The notes under the pieces: generated by a model
The model's input: the letters and a program-made list of their open reading frames with translations, nothing else
Databases searched by the model: none
Told to the model about the DNA's origin: nothing
Program-made: the position numbers and the translations under genes
Shown here: positions 20,355 through 32,006 of the stretch, in pieces
How positions within the stretch are numbered: the stretch's first letter is position 1
How the letters are laid out: each line of letters opens with the position of its first letter
Assembly (NCBI RefSeq): GCF_000003195.3
Contig: NC_012879.2
Coordinates: 23,115,367 to 23,179,366, forward strand
Origin: Sorghum bicolor
Lineage: Eukaryota > Streptophyta > Magnoliopsida > Poales > Poaceae
Reading direction: 5' to 3'
DNA: 64,000 nt

Positions 20355-23300
20355 TGTAACACCCTAGTGTTATGGTTGCATTAATCATGAGCATAGCATG
20401 AGCATCATCATCTACTCAAAGCACATCATGACCATCATCTATCTTGATCCATGTCATTCTTTGCAAAATTGTGATCTAAATTGCTTAAATAGGCTTCCTA
20501 TGCTTATGTTTGAGTGAACCATGCTTGTGTTTGTGCTCTATGCTTTGGTAATTAGTTTATCTATGCTTAACTTAACTTTGGGAACAATGTTCATGTTGAT
20601 CACTTCTCCAAAATATGCCCTTAAGTCATACTTGTGTAAATAGGCCCTAGAAACCTCTTTTGCTTAGGCTTTTAAAAAGTGTTTCATAAAATGTTTGCAT
20701 GTCAAAACCTCCTACAGCAAAGTTGTAGCAAATTTTATAAGGAACAAAAGTTGTTTTATGGCCATCTCATGAAAATGATCACAAATAGCTCAAAAGTGAC
20801 CCACAAGAAAGATTTGGGGCTGTTTTCAACACTTAGAAAAATTTCTATGTGCGGGAACACAAACAGTTTGCTCGATCGATTTTGGAAACTCTATATCTCT
20901 CAATCCCGGCCGATCTGGCTTTTGCTCTAGTTGACAAAGTTGTAGAACTCGATTGGAACTCCAACTTTCTCAACTGCATCATCTTCTATCTCGGGCTGGT
21001 TTGGGAGTTATCCGTTGCTGAAGTCGCTCTGTCAGTCGGTCGCCGTTTTCTCTGAATCGAAGCCGAGCTCACCGTCGGGGATGGCCAGAGCACCACCTGT
21101 CTGCCAGATGTCGTCCGTACGCCAGCGATGGCCCCGCTCGTCAGCTCCCAGCGCGCGCATGACGTCCACGGTGACGCCCCGAGCAAAGTGGACGCGTCCA
21201 CTTCCGCTCTGCCTCGCCCCTCGCGCCAGAAACGCGGCTGCCGTGAGCTCTCCGTCGCGAGCGTACTCCGGCGAGCTCGCGCGCGTTCCTTGCTGCGCCA
21301 TTGTCCACCAAACTTCACCCAAAGCTCCGCTGTGAACCGCTCTCCATTCTCCACCCACCATCTCGCCGTGAAATCCACCGGTGAGCCGCCATTCCCTTCT
21401 TCCCCCAAATCGGGTCGCCGTGACCATCTTTTCCGGCGAGCCCAATGCCGAGCCCGGTGAAGCCTCTTGTCTCCTCTGGTCAGGTCGTAGAGATAGAGTA
21501 GGTCCTTAGCGAGCGTTTGCGCCACTTGGTAGACGCTCTACCGAGCTCTCCGTCGCCGGACACGATGCGTAGCGCCGCCGTGTTTCCGCCGGAGATGGGT
21601 GCTCTCGTGGCCAGCGTGTTCCGCGAGGTTTCAAGCCAAGCCACGTACCTAGGAAGCTTCGCCGTAGTCCGCTGGTGCTGTAGAAGGTCTTAGGTCACGC
21701 TCTACCGGCCTGAGGGCTCCGGCGTAACGCCGAGCACCTCCGCCGAGCCGCCATCGTCGACGTCGAGTCCCTTCCGGTGGCTCCGCCGTGGGGAAAAGGG
21801 GGTCAATCGAGTCGCTAGAGTCTGGGGATCACGTTGGTGCCCTTGGTTTGGCCGGAGACCTCGCCGTCGCGGAGAAATCGCCGGCGAAAGTCGCCTCGGC
21901 CGTGAGGAAGAAGAACCTGACAGCTGGGGTCCACTGTCAGTGTCACCTCTTTCCCTCCTTTTCTTTTATTCAAAATCCTGATTTTTGGCTTTCTTGCAAA
22001 AATCATATCTCCTGTTTCTGAGATCCAAAAATTGTGAAACCAATTTTTTCGTATTCCTTGAGACGGCTAGTTTTTAATAAAAATACAAAATGAACCATGT
22101 TTTCTGGGAAAATGTTTATTAAGAATTTAATCTTGTTATTCATGGATAAATTCATATCTCTGGTTATACTGTTTTGTTTGCTCTGAAAATTTTATGGTAG
22201 TCTCTGTGTGGTATTAGAGTGCTTTGATAAATATTTCATGATTTTTGGAGTACTGCAGCTTTGTTATGTAATTTGTGATTGCAATGTAGCTTGTTTCTTT
22301 AATTAAATCATATAAAATGAATGGTATTTATGCGGGTGCTCTATTTTGGTGGTAAACCTGTTCCTGGTATTCCTAATATGTAAATAATCTGAAATCTGTT
22401 GTTTGACACTATATAAGTCATGTTTCTGAATTTATGAAATAAATACCTTGTTACATGTTAAATGCATATCTTTAATTTGGTATGTGCAATTGCTCTGAAA
22501 ATTTTATGGTGATGCTCTGGTGCTTTACTTGTACCTCTGTAATTTTTGTAGATTTTTCTTAGCATCTTGACTAATATCTTGTAATTATGCTCTTTTCTAG
22601 AATTAATTAATAAATGCTTTGTTAATGAACATTTGGAGGTTATCATGTGGTGATCTGGTAACCTTATGTTGTGTTTGTACTCATAAGCCATGTGGTTGGC
22701 ATTGTTTATGTTTTGGTCATGTCATCACATAATTAATTCTAGGGTTAAAGGCTGTTCTGGACAGCAAGGGAGTAATTTAGTCATTACTTATTGATAACTT
22801 GGTTTTCTGGGAGGCTTGTCTAAATCAAAGTTGTTGTAAACTTATTGAACTAGCTGTGGTTTAAATTGAGGCCATTTGGCTTAGTAGTTTGAAAGTTATG
22901 GCTGTTCCAAGTTAGATTCCAGAAATAGATGTTCTCTGTTTTTCTGGGACAGAACCTGGAACTTTGTTTAAATGATTGGTTTAATATATGAACCTTGCTG
23001 TGATGTTAAAAGATGATTTGTAGACAATTTCATAAGCTTTCCAGAATGTCCTCACTTAAGTGTGTTGGACCTTTGTAGCAATAGTTATGATCTGTTTACT
23101 GAGCTGTTTTGTTTGTGTGCTTGCCGCTATAAGTTAACTTGCTTAGTTTGTTGATTCATGTGGTTCTTGTAAGTTAATTTAGAAGTTTACTCCGTAAATG
23201 AGTGTCCAGTGAGTCACTTGTGTCGTCAAGCATTCATTCTTTGTTGTGCACCTTCTCATTACCGAGCATGCAATAGGTGCATCGGACGTGGCAGCCTCCT

Positions 23301-25161
23301 TCGATCTGCAAGTGAACCCCGAAGGCCAGGAGGGCTGCCAGGAGGTGGAGGTCCAGCAAGCCGGACTCGAGGAGCCCGAAGAAGAAGTTGAGTGCCCAAG
23401 TCACGAGCCAGCTTCATTCGTGAAAGGCAAGCCCCGGAGCATTCTAAGCCTCCCTTTACTTTTGAAAGTTACTTAATACTTCCTCCGTCCCTTTTTAATT
23501 GTCGCTTGCGCTTCTCGAAAAACAACTATTAGCAATTATATTTTAAAAAATATTAATATTTATAATACATAATTAGTATCATTAGAAAGATCTTTGAATC
23601 TAGTTTTTTAACAAATTTATTTGGAAATACAAATGTTACACGTATTTTCCACAAATCGAGTCAAACTTGTGGCACGCACACCAACGACGACAATTAAAAA
23701 GAGACAGAGGGAGTATGTTATATCTATTGGTGCATTAAGTATAGGAGTTGTGATGAAACCTTTGCTGCATTTTACTCAATCCTTGTCCAAATATCTTACC
23801 ACTACCTGGTTATAGAGTTAGGATCGAGTAGCAGCTTAGCCATGCTTAAACGGTAGAAGTCGGGTGATTTCCTGTCACCTGCGCGATATAGGGTTATGTC
23901 GGATCACGATGGTCTATATGTGCTATCGTGGATGGAACCTGATTAATTTGACTTAAGTCGGGCGGAGTTTTGCAAGGTTGTAGTAGCTCCGTCTGTGGCA
24001 GTTAATTACCGATCGTTGTACGTCCTCTTGTCATGTTGAACGCATGCCTGACACTTAGTTGGCCGGATAACTCGTTCCGACCGCGAAGCCGAGTAGTATG
24101 ACTCAGGCCGGAAGACCGGCAAGTATAAAGTGCGCACTACCGGAGGAAGTGCGGTGTGCGGGGGACCATTGGCGTAAGCCCAAAGGCAGGTGAGTTAAAA
24201 TTCCTGACCTCCCTGGCAGAGTGGTAGCCCTGGGAGTGCGGCGCTGATCGGAGCCGTGATTCCTGAGTCGTACCAAAGGTGACCCGTTGTCTCTCCGACG
24301 GGGGATGCTTGGGTGAGTGCTAGGAATAACCCTCCAGCTGGATAGGAATTCGATTCGAATCGCCGTCTCTCCCGGTCAGTGAGAACTTGACAGAGCAGCG
24401 GCAAATGTAGCATTCACTAATGAACTTGGTTCGTGATAATGATGATAGCAAGAAGAACATATGATGAACTTGATATGGTTATTATTGCTTGTAATAATCA
24501 AGTGACGTGTTGTAGTACAGATGCTAATCTAGTAGTAGGCTGACGATGAATAAATATGATGCTCTTCCATTGGGTAGTCTTAATAAAGGCTTTTGGCAAA
24601 ATGTCGAGTCAACCAGCTCTACTTTTATATTAGCCTTGCATGATCCTTGGTGTCTTTTATTTTTTACTAGACGGGTAATTCTAGCTGAGTACATTCTCGT
24701 ACTCAGGGTTTATTCCCACCTGTTGCAGATGACATCTTTTATGACGGCTTCTGCAAGACCTGTCTCCATCTCGCTGGGGATGAGGACTAACCGTTGGGCA
24801 CAGTTCTCTAACAAACTCGTACCTGTTGCTTTTGGAAGGATGATGTAGACTCTGGCAGTAACTTGAACTTATGAACTGAACTTTCGAATGTGTGTGTGAC
24901 TATTTTGCTTCCGCTACTTTGAACTTGTGTTGTAATAACTTAATAACTCCAATATGGTGCCGCTTCGACGGCAATGAATGACTATGTAACATTCGCTATG
25001 TTCATGTTGAATTATTACGATCTTGGTTTGTTGCCAGTTGGTTTGAAGTCCTTCGTGATTTCAATTGACTACCGGGATTATATGGGCTCAAGTTTGGAAA
25101 CTTGATTGCTTGTCGATCGTTTCTACACTTGAACTCTTATAATTTGGTCGGTTCTGTGACA
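20355..25161 (+). repeat. E2 3' LTR, carrying a MITE
   Basis: TGTAACACCCT...TTCTGTGACA, 4807 bp. The length excess over the 5' LTR (238 bp) is almost exactly the MITE plus its duplicated TA (237 bp), so the two LTRs have otherwise kept their length. Differences are mostly scattered substitutions. GC-rich island at about 21100-21950. Confidence 0.95.
23479..23713 (+). mobile_element. Stowaway MITE (Tc1/mariner type) in E2 3' LTR
   Basis: A 235 bp AT-rich insertion bounded by TA (23477-23478 and 23714-23715). The termini are inverted: it starts CTTCCTCCGTCCCTTTTTAA and ends with the near-complement ...AAAAAGAGACAGAGGGAG. The empty site is seen in the 5' LTR near 12236 (ACTTAATATGTT). No coding capacity. 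It would have been moved in trans by a mariner-like transposase. Confidence 0.93.
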
Positions 25162-26048
25162 TGGCCCATTGCTAAAGAGCATTACAAAGGGTGGCATTCA
25201 ACTTTAAGTGCTATGGCCAAGGCATACAACACCTACGAGGAGAGAATGAGCCATATGTCTGAAGAATTAGACACTGTAGACTGGCACTATTTATTGAAGT
25301 ATTTTAGGAGTGCAAAATTCTAGGTTTGTTCGACATTTCTACTATGCTTAACAATAGTGATTTATGAAAAATGGCTATGTCTCAATCATTAAGATGACTG
25401 TTCAAATTGCATTCTTTAGGAAAAGAGCATGACGAACTCTGGGAATCGATCCTAGAAAAAGCCCACACATTTGTTAGGCTCCAAGCCTTCTTCTCAGTGT
25501 AGCTATGAGAAGGTAATAACTAGAGAAGCACATCTACAAGCTTTCTTGCTGCATGATTTACTAGTTTTTCGTTCTTGACATATTAGAGAGACCCAAAAAA
25601 TGGTGATGAGCCCAATGACTTAGAACTTTGGTATATTACTCACACTAAGAATGGGGAATGGAAAGACCAAGTATCTAAAGATGTCTATGTGAGTTCATAA
25701 TGAATTTGTGCATAAGTTGCTAGTGCATGCAATTTCATCTTAAACTAACTCCTTCATTTGTGCCTTGTAAATGTTAGGAGAAAGCAAGGAGGGTTATTTG
25801 TGATAAGGAATCAAATGCAGAGGGAAACTTGTGGCAGAACCTCCTAAGTAGTTGGGCCCACCGACACCTGTCATTGTCCCAAAGGCCTCTAACGGTGACG
25901 CCGGGGATCCATCTACTCTAGAAGCCCGATGAGCATCGCAGGACACTCATTCCACTGCTACATGTGGCGCAACAACAGGATTCGTCCTGACCACTAGTGA
26001 TGGTCAATTAACGAAAACTTCTTCTTCTTGCCCTTACAGGATAGCAAG
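25162..26048 (+). pseudogene. CACTA (En/Spm) transposon ORF remnant, 3' part
   Basis: Continuation of the piece ending at 9113. 25165-25323 reads HYKGWHSTLSAMAKAYNTYE...MSEELDTVDWHYLLKYFRS, matching the 'W..L...F.S' part of Transposase_24 proteins. 25420-25470 gives HDELWESILEKAH. 25600-25690 gives GDEPNDLELWYITHTKNGEW, the characteristic 'E.....TH.K.G' motif. 25780-25870 reads KARRVICDKESNAEGNLW. Stops and intron-like gaps separate them. E4 begins near 26049, so the CACTA end is not in view. The E2 junction preserves coding sense, supporting insertion of E2 into this ORF. Confidence 0.62.
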
Positions 26049-27599
26049 TGACCACATTAACACTAGGATCATTCCTTGCAAAGACATTACAGTATCACAA
26101 ACAGGAGGTAACCAAAATAACATTTCAGAGTAAAATAGCGGAAGCATTATATAACTTAATTTACAAAAGTAGTTCTTCAAAGTAAGACTTAGATAAGGTG
26201 TTATTACAAGCCAGGTCCAATGGAGCAACTTTAATCACAGTACAAAGATTACAAGGTACAGACCCTGCCCACGGGTCACACTCACTCTGCTTCGTCGTCA
26301 ACCTCGACGACGGTCACGCAACAGGGTCTGAAACAAGTCGGTTCCTGAGCTTCACCTGCAATAGGGGTCATAAAACCCTGAGTACTGGAGTACACAACAA
26401 GACTTACCCGGCAGAAAAAGAGGAGAAATTAGGAATGCAGGCTAGGGTAGACAAGGAGTGGCTGAGCAAGGAGCCAAGTTGTTTTGCTAAAAATCTTACC
26501 AAAAGTGCATCCTTACTTTCAAGTTTTAACCACAAATTGCTCACCTCAAGAGGCCGAGGAATTTGGGGATAGTCTATCTAGTTACTTTTCACAGACAAGT
26601 CTGTGAATTCCTAGTCCTTAACAAAAGTGTTATTCGTCCGATGGCCATAGCTTCATGTCACTCTGAGTCTGGAAATTGGGATCCGAACCTCATGAGACAT
26701 TTTATCTTTTCCCATTTTATAGCTTAGTTGCATATTTAACTATGATGAGGGTCGAAGGAATTGAGTCTCCCAATCGGGGAGCAACGACGATTCGAATCGC
26801 TTAGCAATCCAGCTGGAGTTCCTAACCACTCGACATATGTAGAACCGAATCTTGCATATGTCAACCCAAATCTAGCTTTCCCAAGATCTGACCGGGTTCA
26901 CGGCACCTGAGAGCACAGTACTCCACCATCCAGCCCATTTGCTAGGAGGGTACACGCTACTCTCGCCATCGCTCCATGCCCAGTGCGCGAGTAGCCGCTC
27001 TCATCGAGGAATCACAAGACCGGGCTTACCGAGGGCAAGTGGCTAGTACTATAAATTCTCAACCCAGTAGGCCATCAACGGACCGGTCCTTAATCGACAC
27101 AGTTGGAGACACTACTTTAAGAATCCATTCTTAAAGCAAGTCCACCGACCGGTCTCAAGCTGAAACATCATTGACAATAAAAGTATTCCACAACAACCCT
27201 TCAAACTTTCTTAGTTGAAAACCTACCTAATAAGCAGGGCTAAGCATCACTACACAATTTTAAAATAAACAGGTGCCAAGGACCGGATAACAAATATCAA
27301 GGTAGTAATTGCAACAAATAGGTTAAACCCAATTCTTGACTACATAATGCAGCATTTTGATTCATAAGTGATAAAAGATTTAAAATATTCAAGGAAAGGT
27401 TAAATGCATCCGGGGCTTGCCTTGGTTGCAAAGCTAAGTGGGTTCCTCGGAGACTTCTCAAGTCTAGGATCCTACTTCCTCGAACGGAACACCAACCTCG
27501 GGGTTCGGTTCAACGGTCGCTCCTTCGGTCACGTGCACTATGCGCAAAATGATGTATGCTCATGATATGCTTATGACAAACATATAAGAAGGACCCAGT
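26049..27599 (-). repeat. E4 3' LTR, distal part
   Basis: AT-moderate sequence with no gene. A segment near 26790-26820 (CGATTCGAATCG...CCAGCTGG) is the inverted counterpart of E2 LTR sequence near 12858-12885, showing a distantly related LTR in opposite orientation. Together with 35104-37515 it forms an LTR of about 3.96 kb once E3 and one CCAGT copy are removed. Confidence 0.75.
27595..27599 (+). other. E3 target-site duplication, left
   Basis: CCAGT here and at 35104-35108, a perfect 5-bp duplication in the E4 LTR. Confidence 0.95.
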
Positions 27600-27869
27600 T
27601 GTTGACGGTCCTTAATGTTCACATTTAACCATCAACTAATCATGGAAAAGGATCTAAATGGAACCAACACCTAGACTTAGGGTTTTATCTGACAGAATTC
27701 CACAAGTTTTGGTGTTTGTCTATTTCTGCAGGGGGTTATCAGGAAATATGGAAGAAAGGCCCACACGTCGGGTTTACATAGAGATATTAACGTGCCGCAC
27801 AATTATCTACCATCTAGAAGACTCTAGAAGCCACGGGAACGAACGGGAGACGTAACGGAGTCGGGCACT

Positions 27870-27902
27870 GGGCGCCCGCCCTCCCTTACTGGGCGCCCGC
27901 CC
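27870..27902 (+). promoter_or_regulatory. Paired GGGCGCCCGCCC boxes in E3 U3
   Basis: Two identical 12-mers at 27870-27881 and 27891-27902, start to start 21 bp, about 120 bp upstream of the TATA box. The same pair is in the E3 3' LTR, E5, E6 and E7, and in an internal E6 promoter. Confidence 0.7.
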
Positions 27903-28019
27903 TCCCCCCTGGACCAATCAGGGCGAAGTTCGGGGATCATGCTCCACCGACCTAATACTTCAAGGAAAACCACACGATCAATGTCGGTTTGATCCGACGG
28001 CCCAGATTCACTTGAAGGG

Positions 28020-28028
28020 ACTATAAAA
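28020..28028 (+). promoter_or_regulatory. E3 5' LTR TATA box
   Basis: ACTATAAAA within GGGACTATAAAACC; likely start site about 30 bp downstream in CTGGAGATCATACC. Confidence 0.65.
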
Positions 28029-28114
28029 CCAGACCCCTCTGGCCCCTGGAGATCATACCTCTTCTACAGAATCAAAGCTAGGGTTTCAATTCTTCATCCA
28101 AGTAGAGAGGATCC

Positions 28115-28218
28115 CTCTAGTTCTTCTAGTTCTACCTCTAGTTCATCTAGATCTAGTTCTAGTTCATCTAGTTCTAGTTCTAGTTCCTCTAGTTCTAGTT
28201 CTAGTTAGTTCTAGTTGT
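28115..28218 (+). repeat. CTAGTT-rich tandem repeat in E3 5' LTR
   Basis: Degenerate hexamer array (TCTAGT, TCTAGTTC variants) in the presumed R/U5 leader. An equivalent tract lies at 34553-34656. A similar but shorter TCTAGTT pattern occurs in E1 near 6810. Confidence 0.8.
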
Positions 28219-28886
28219 AATCTAGAAAATAGGGAGAGAGAAGAGGAGAGCGGAGGAGGAGCTGGATCTGTCGGATCTTCCTCAACATTGTACTTTTGCA
28301 GCAACTGGTTCGTCCTTCATCGTTCTCCAGGTTCTTCAATTCATAATCCTGAGTTCTTTAATTACTTTTATTTACATTCAAGTTATTTATTGGATTCCCG
28401 CTTGCATCAAGTGCTCTAGTCTTTATAACGCTAGAGTAGTAATTAATAGATTAGACGTGGTGTTTAGTCTTGCGATTACCTGGAATTGCACCCAATCCCA
28501 CGGATTGTTGTGGTAGCCCTAGGGTAGTGACAGCCCTAACGGTCGACGTATTCCACCACGTTCGGATTGGTGTTTGTAGGACCGTAGTCAGACCTTCCTA
28601 GCCCCCTTCTCATCTCTTTCTGTGGTTAATGCTCTGATGTCCCAATATAAATAATCTTTGAAGTAATTCTTGATTCTTAGATCAACTAGAGAACTCTCAG
28701 GAAACTTCCTCTCTTCCCACCAAAAATAATCATATAGTTATCCTTGGGCGATCTTGGATCTTAATTAGTACACTCACGTTCCCTGTGGAAAATTGATACT
28801 CTGGAATACTCCCGGGTGAAAGCTACATCGGTATCCGTGCGCTTGCAGATTTTTCTGTTTGCGTTTAAAATACCCAACAAGCTTTC

Positions 28887-28904
28887 TGGCGCCGTTGCCG
28901 GGGA
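28887..28904 (+). other. E3 primer binding site, tRNA-Asp
   Basis: TGGCGCCGTTGCCGGGGA, a perfect complement (from memory) of the plant tRNA-Asp 3' end including CCA, 7 nt past the LTR. Confidence 0.92.
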
Positions 28905-28997
28905 ACGGTAGCTGTGCTAGTTTCGAACCAAGTCGTCCGTGTATCCTTTTTCTTTTCCTTTTTCACCACACTCACCTTATCATTTTCACCATACCAC

Positions 28998-29210
28998 ATG
29001 GATTTCACTCTAAGCATTAATGAGCATGGAATTTATTTCATAGCCACTTCATTTACTCCATGCTCATATGCAACATCTTCACAATCCATTGGTTTTTCCA
29101 ACACCACCACATTCGAGATCTCCAACCCCCTCATCCTTTCTATTTATAAAAACTTTAAAAGGGCGGTTGTCGATGCATATGTCTATAATAAATTTTGCAG
29201 ATCTTGTTGA
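28998..29210 (+). CDS. E3 70-residue gag-derived ORF
   Basis: ATG at 28998 (MDFTLSINEHG...), stop TGA at 29208-29210. The last 40 residues (SIGFSNTTTFEISNPL..., then SIYKNFKRAVVDAYVYNK) are nearly identical to the C-terminus of the 313-residue E5 gag-like ORF. E3 therefore encodes an internally deleted version: the start plus the C-terminal module only. The frame is intact. It has no capsid core, so it cannot build particles alone. Whether the peptide is made is unknown. Confidence 0.6.
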   Translation: MDFTLSINEHGIYFIATSFTPCSYATSSQSIGFSNTTTFEISNPLILSIYKNFKRAVVDAYVYNKFCRSC

Positions 29211-30548
29211 GTTGATCTTGATATAGGTCAGCGTTGGAGGGGAAACCACTTCGCCGACATAAATTGATGGTTTCCCAAGGACAAGCTTAGTGTCCTAAAA
29301 TAAGCACTGATCAGACCGTAACATGAGCTTTTAATTATTTGCAACATTACCTTGTGTGTTGAGCATATAAGAATAATTGTAAAAAGTTTCCTTTGGATAT
29401 TCTTGTCACTAACCTTTCTAGGATTGGAGCATGAAGATCGGATGAATGACAAGCACAAGGTATGTCCAACCAATCATCATACAACAATGAATTAAATTCA
29501 TCCAAACTTGAATTTTGCAAAATTCAAGCTTGGGGGAGACTTTACATGAAACATCCTTTGCCATGTTGCTATGTTGGTTGTCCCTACCTTTGAGACATGC
29601 TCAATTTGTTAAATACTAATCACACTACTTCATCTCCACTTGAGTAGAACTCTATAAATACTCTCATGCTACCTTTATTTGCTTTAGTATATGTCTAGGT
29701 TTGGAGTCGTTTCATTTATCTCTTAATTAAGCATGGTGCTTAGTTTAGGGCTGATGATCTTACCTCCAAGGGAGTTTAAATTAAGCATGATGCTTAGGTT
29801 AAAATGCCCTCCTAAATCAAATTAGACATGGTGTCTAGGTTGATCTTTGAGCCGATAGTATGCTATAGTAGATATTGGATATTTTGTTGGACTAACCCCT
29901 GCAGGAAAACTTTCAATATCGACCTGGGAAGTCCTGAGACAAACTCACATTGGAGATAAAGAGAGAGGCACATGAAGTTTAACAATTTACACAAGGAAGG
30001 CATAGCTCACAAGAGATGATCCCTGGAGGGTGCCACAAACACGATGCACAACCGCTAAGAGAGGAAAGCTTCCACAAGGTGATACTGTACCATCACTCTT
30101 CAAGTAAGGTAACATCTTAAGGTACTTGACTATCACTTTTATAAGCTTCTCCTTATTTCTGGCATTCACATGAATAAAAGAGACAAACATGTATGATCTA
30201 CAACTCTAGATTAACCAAACCAATCGATTCAACATGTTTAGTCCTTCCACCTTTGTGATTCCACACTCCTAATCATATAGCTAAAATGTTGCACACTCAA
30301 TCTTTGGAAGATATAAACAAAACATATATATAGATAGATTATCTTTCCATTAGGTTGAGCGATATGATCTAACAAATGTTTTAAATGTTACACTCATGAT
30401 CTTATTATCCATTAACTTTGTCTTGCTCACTATGCTTAAGGTTAGAGAGAACAAATACACTTTTGGCTCTATTGGTGTTTTCCACCAACAGGGCTCATGC
30501 ACTTGATCTCTGCCTTGTCTCTATGAGCAGATACACTTCGAGCAAAAT
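29211..30548 (+). other. E3 interior spacer between gag remnant and protease region
   Basis: No gene supported. It contains a polypurine-tract-like AAGCTTGGGGGAG (29525-29537) and repeated 'GCATGATGCTTAGGTT' type sequence near 29730-29850. Its end (CTCTGCCTTGTCTCTATGAGCAG, about 30508-30530) looks like a 3' splice site before the next ATG. The same layout occurs in E5 and E7. Confidence 0.5.
29525..29537 (+). other. Internal polypurine-tract-like copy 1 (E3)
   Basis: AAGCTTGGGGGAG, identical to the 3' polypurine tract at 34023-34035. The equivalent site in E5 is 45173-45185 (minus). Confidence 0.6.
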
Positions 30549-30668
30549 ATGAAGGACTTTTACAACTCCCAGACTCCACCAAGTGAAGAACCTAGATCTA
30601 CGAGCACAAACACACTGGAGATACTGGACACTCAGGCAATCACTGCCCTAAAATGCTTGAGGATGTAA
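30549..30668 (+). pseudogene. E3 ORF start segment (MKDFYNSQTPP...)
   Basis: 39 codons from ATG 30549 to TAA 30666. Homologous to the starts at 44203 (E5) and 51514 (E7), sharing NSQT.P.E.P.STSTNTL. In E3 the frame then breaks and PR1 follows in another frame. Probably the N-terminus of the protease polyprotein. Confidence 0.55.
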
Positions 30669-30687
30669 CTACTGGAGTAACCCCGTT

Positions 30688-31143
30688 GTGGAAGTAATTA
30701 CTGACCTTCTGCCAGTCAAGAGAGGCGATCCAGGACGCACCATCATCCCGATCTCCATCGGCATGGTGGACTTCCTAGAAGCACTCTGCGACTTTGGCTC
30801 CAGCGTCAACATTATGCTCCGGGTACTCTATGAAAAATTCTTTACACATCCTTTCCTAGAAACAACCATGTGTTTGCAGCTTGCAGATCAGACACTAAGT
30901 TTCCCAAAGGGAATATTGAAGAACCTCTACGTCCGAGTTGGTACCTTATACGCTCCAGCAGACTTCGTGGTGATAGAGACTGATACTGATGAGAGGGCAC
31001 CCATCATCCTAGGGAGGCCATTCCTGAACACCTCGGGAGCTATCATCTACGCTAGTGCTGCCAAGATCAGTTTCTACATCATGGGAAGGACGGAGACATT
31101 TTCCTTCAAGAACAAGACTACACAAATCTTAGAGCAATCCTGA
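30688..31143 (+). CDS. E3 first retropepsin-like domain (PR1)
   Basis: Open for 151 codons. Order: LPVKRGDPGRTIIPISIG, CDFGSSVNIM (active-site loop, Asp at 30790), LQLADQTLSFPKGI, PADFVVIETD, APIILGRPFLNTSGAIIYASAAKI. This is the complete retropepsin-like unit of Athila-type elements with D-F-G instead of D-T/S-G. It sits 5' of a second such domain, as in E1. No clear own start codon; it was presumably part of a gag-PR polyprotein. Confidence 0.78.
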   Translation: MEVITDLLPVKRGDPGRTIIPISIGMVDFLEALCDFGSSVNIMLRVLYEKFFTHPFLETTMCLQLADQTLSFPKGILKNLYVRVGTLYAPADFVVIETDTDERAPIILGRPFLNTSGAIIYASAAKISFYIMGRTETFSFKNKTTQILEQS

Positions 31144-31249
31144 CATGAACCAAGGAAGGACCAACAGGAGGAACAGGAACAAGCAAATGTGTACCGAGTC
31201 AGCTAGGATGGTCACTGCAGCTCAAGGAGGTCAAGATCGTCAACTCAAG

Positions 31250-31995
31250 TCATCTTTCTTGATCAAGAAGGACGACCCTGGTGTTTCAAGGATCGAGTGA
31301 ACAATCAATGGATATTCTTTTTAGAAGACACTCTATGACACCGGATCTGACGTCAACATACTAGCCGCGGTCACTTATCAGCTCCTCCATGGAACCATGT
31401 CCCTACAACCAACATACATTCAGCTCCAGATGATTTTAAGGTTATTGACATGGGAGAAGACAAGTACGATCCATCCATCATCCTTAGGAGACCGTTCCTC
31501 AGCACCGCTAAAGCAATCATCTACATTGGAATCAGAGAAGTCCACATGCACTTCCCCTCTGAGAAGGTACGCTGCTATTTTACTGACCCTAACTATATAG
31601 TTGAAGACTCTAAGCAGGTCAGGGCAAGAAGAATACGACGCAACCGCAACCAGAGGAGGCAAATCATCAAGGACGGATGGGCAGACTATGAAGGAGAAGT
31701 CGTAAGGTCTGAAGACATACAGCTTGAACAGAACTGTCCTGAGGAGACCGTAGCACCGAGTCAGGTGTGCAGAAAGAAGATAGTTATACACAAAGAGGAA
31801 GCGCCGCCGGAACCACCGACTATGCCATCCAGCAAATCCCAGGACGACTCAGAAAACGGAGGGTCTCGTTCGGAGGACTTAAAAACACCGAACGCCTTGC
31901 CAAGAGGTAAACTTGGTAGTTATCTTTTTCCTTTCAATTATTTTAAAATAGTTTGCTTAGTTAATCAGGTTCACATCATCTTGAAAAGAAAATAA
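31250..31995 (+). pseudogene. E3 second retropepsin-like domain (PR2) with Arg-rich tail
   Basis: FLIKKDDPGV opens the domain. The active-site loop is LYDTGSDVNI (Asp at 31337), a canonical D-T-G. A frame change follows, then MGEDKYDPSIILRRPFLSTAKAIIYIG (31450 on), ARRIRRNRNQRRQ and GWADYEGEVVRSED, matching the tail of E1 PR2. The final part is acidic/Pro-rich. Two stops precede the active site; one TAG corresponds to a CAG codon in E5 (SFQKTLYDTGS). The second glycine-rich motif reads ILRRPFL where others have ILGRPFL. Confidence 0.7.
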
Positions 31996-32006
31996 AAATA
32001 GTAAGC

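Larger units (their letters stand above)
9114..25161 (+). mobile_element. E2: complete Ty3/gypsy chromovirus (Del/Tekay type)
   Basis: A 16.0 kb element: LTRs 9114-13682 and 20355-25161, initiator-Met primer site, upstream accessory ORF, gag-pol with C-terminal chromodomain, and a polypurine tract. Order gag-PR-RT-RH-IN-chromodomain is diagnostic of chromoviruses. The large LTR and chromodomain form favour the Del/Tekay lineage (inference). All parts are present but gag-pol has eight in-frame stops and one frameshift, so this copy is not autonomous today. It splits a CACTA remnant. Confidence 0.93.
27600..28879 (+). repeat. E3 5' LTR
   Basis: TGTTGACGGTCC...TACCCAACA, 1280 bp. It carries paired GC boxes (27870, 27891), CCAAT (27915 region), TATA (28020) and a CTAGTT-rich tract. 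Full length compared with the deleted 3' LTR. Confidence 0.95.

Noticed and set aside
28115..28218. Short regularly repeated CTAGTT units, superficially CRISPR-like
   Set aside because: There are no unique spacers; it is a degenerate hexamer tandem repeat in a plant LTR, present in both LTR copies.
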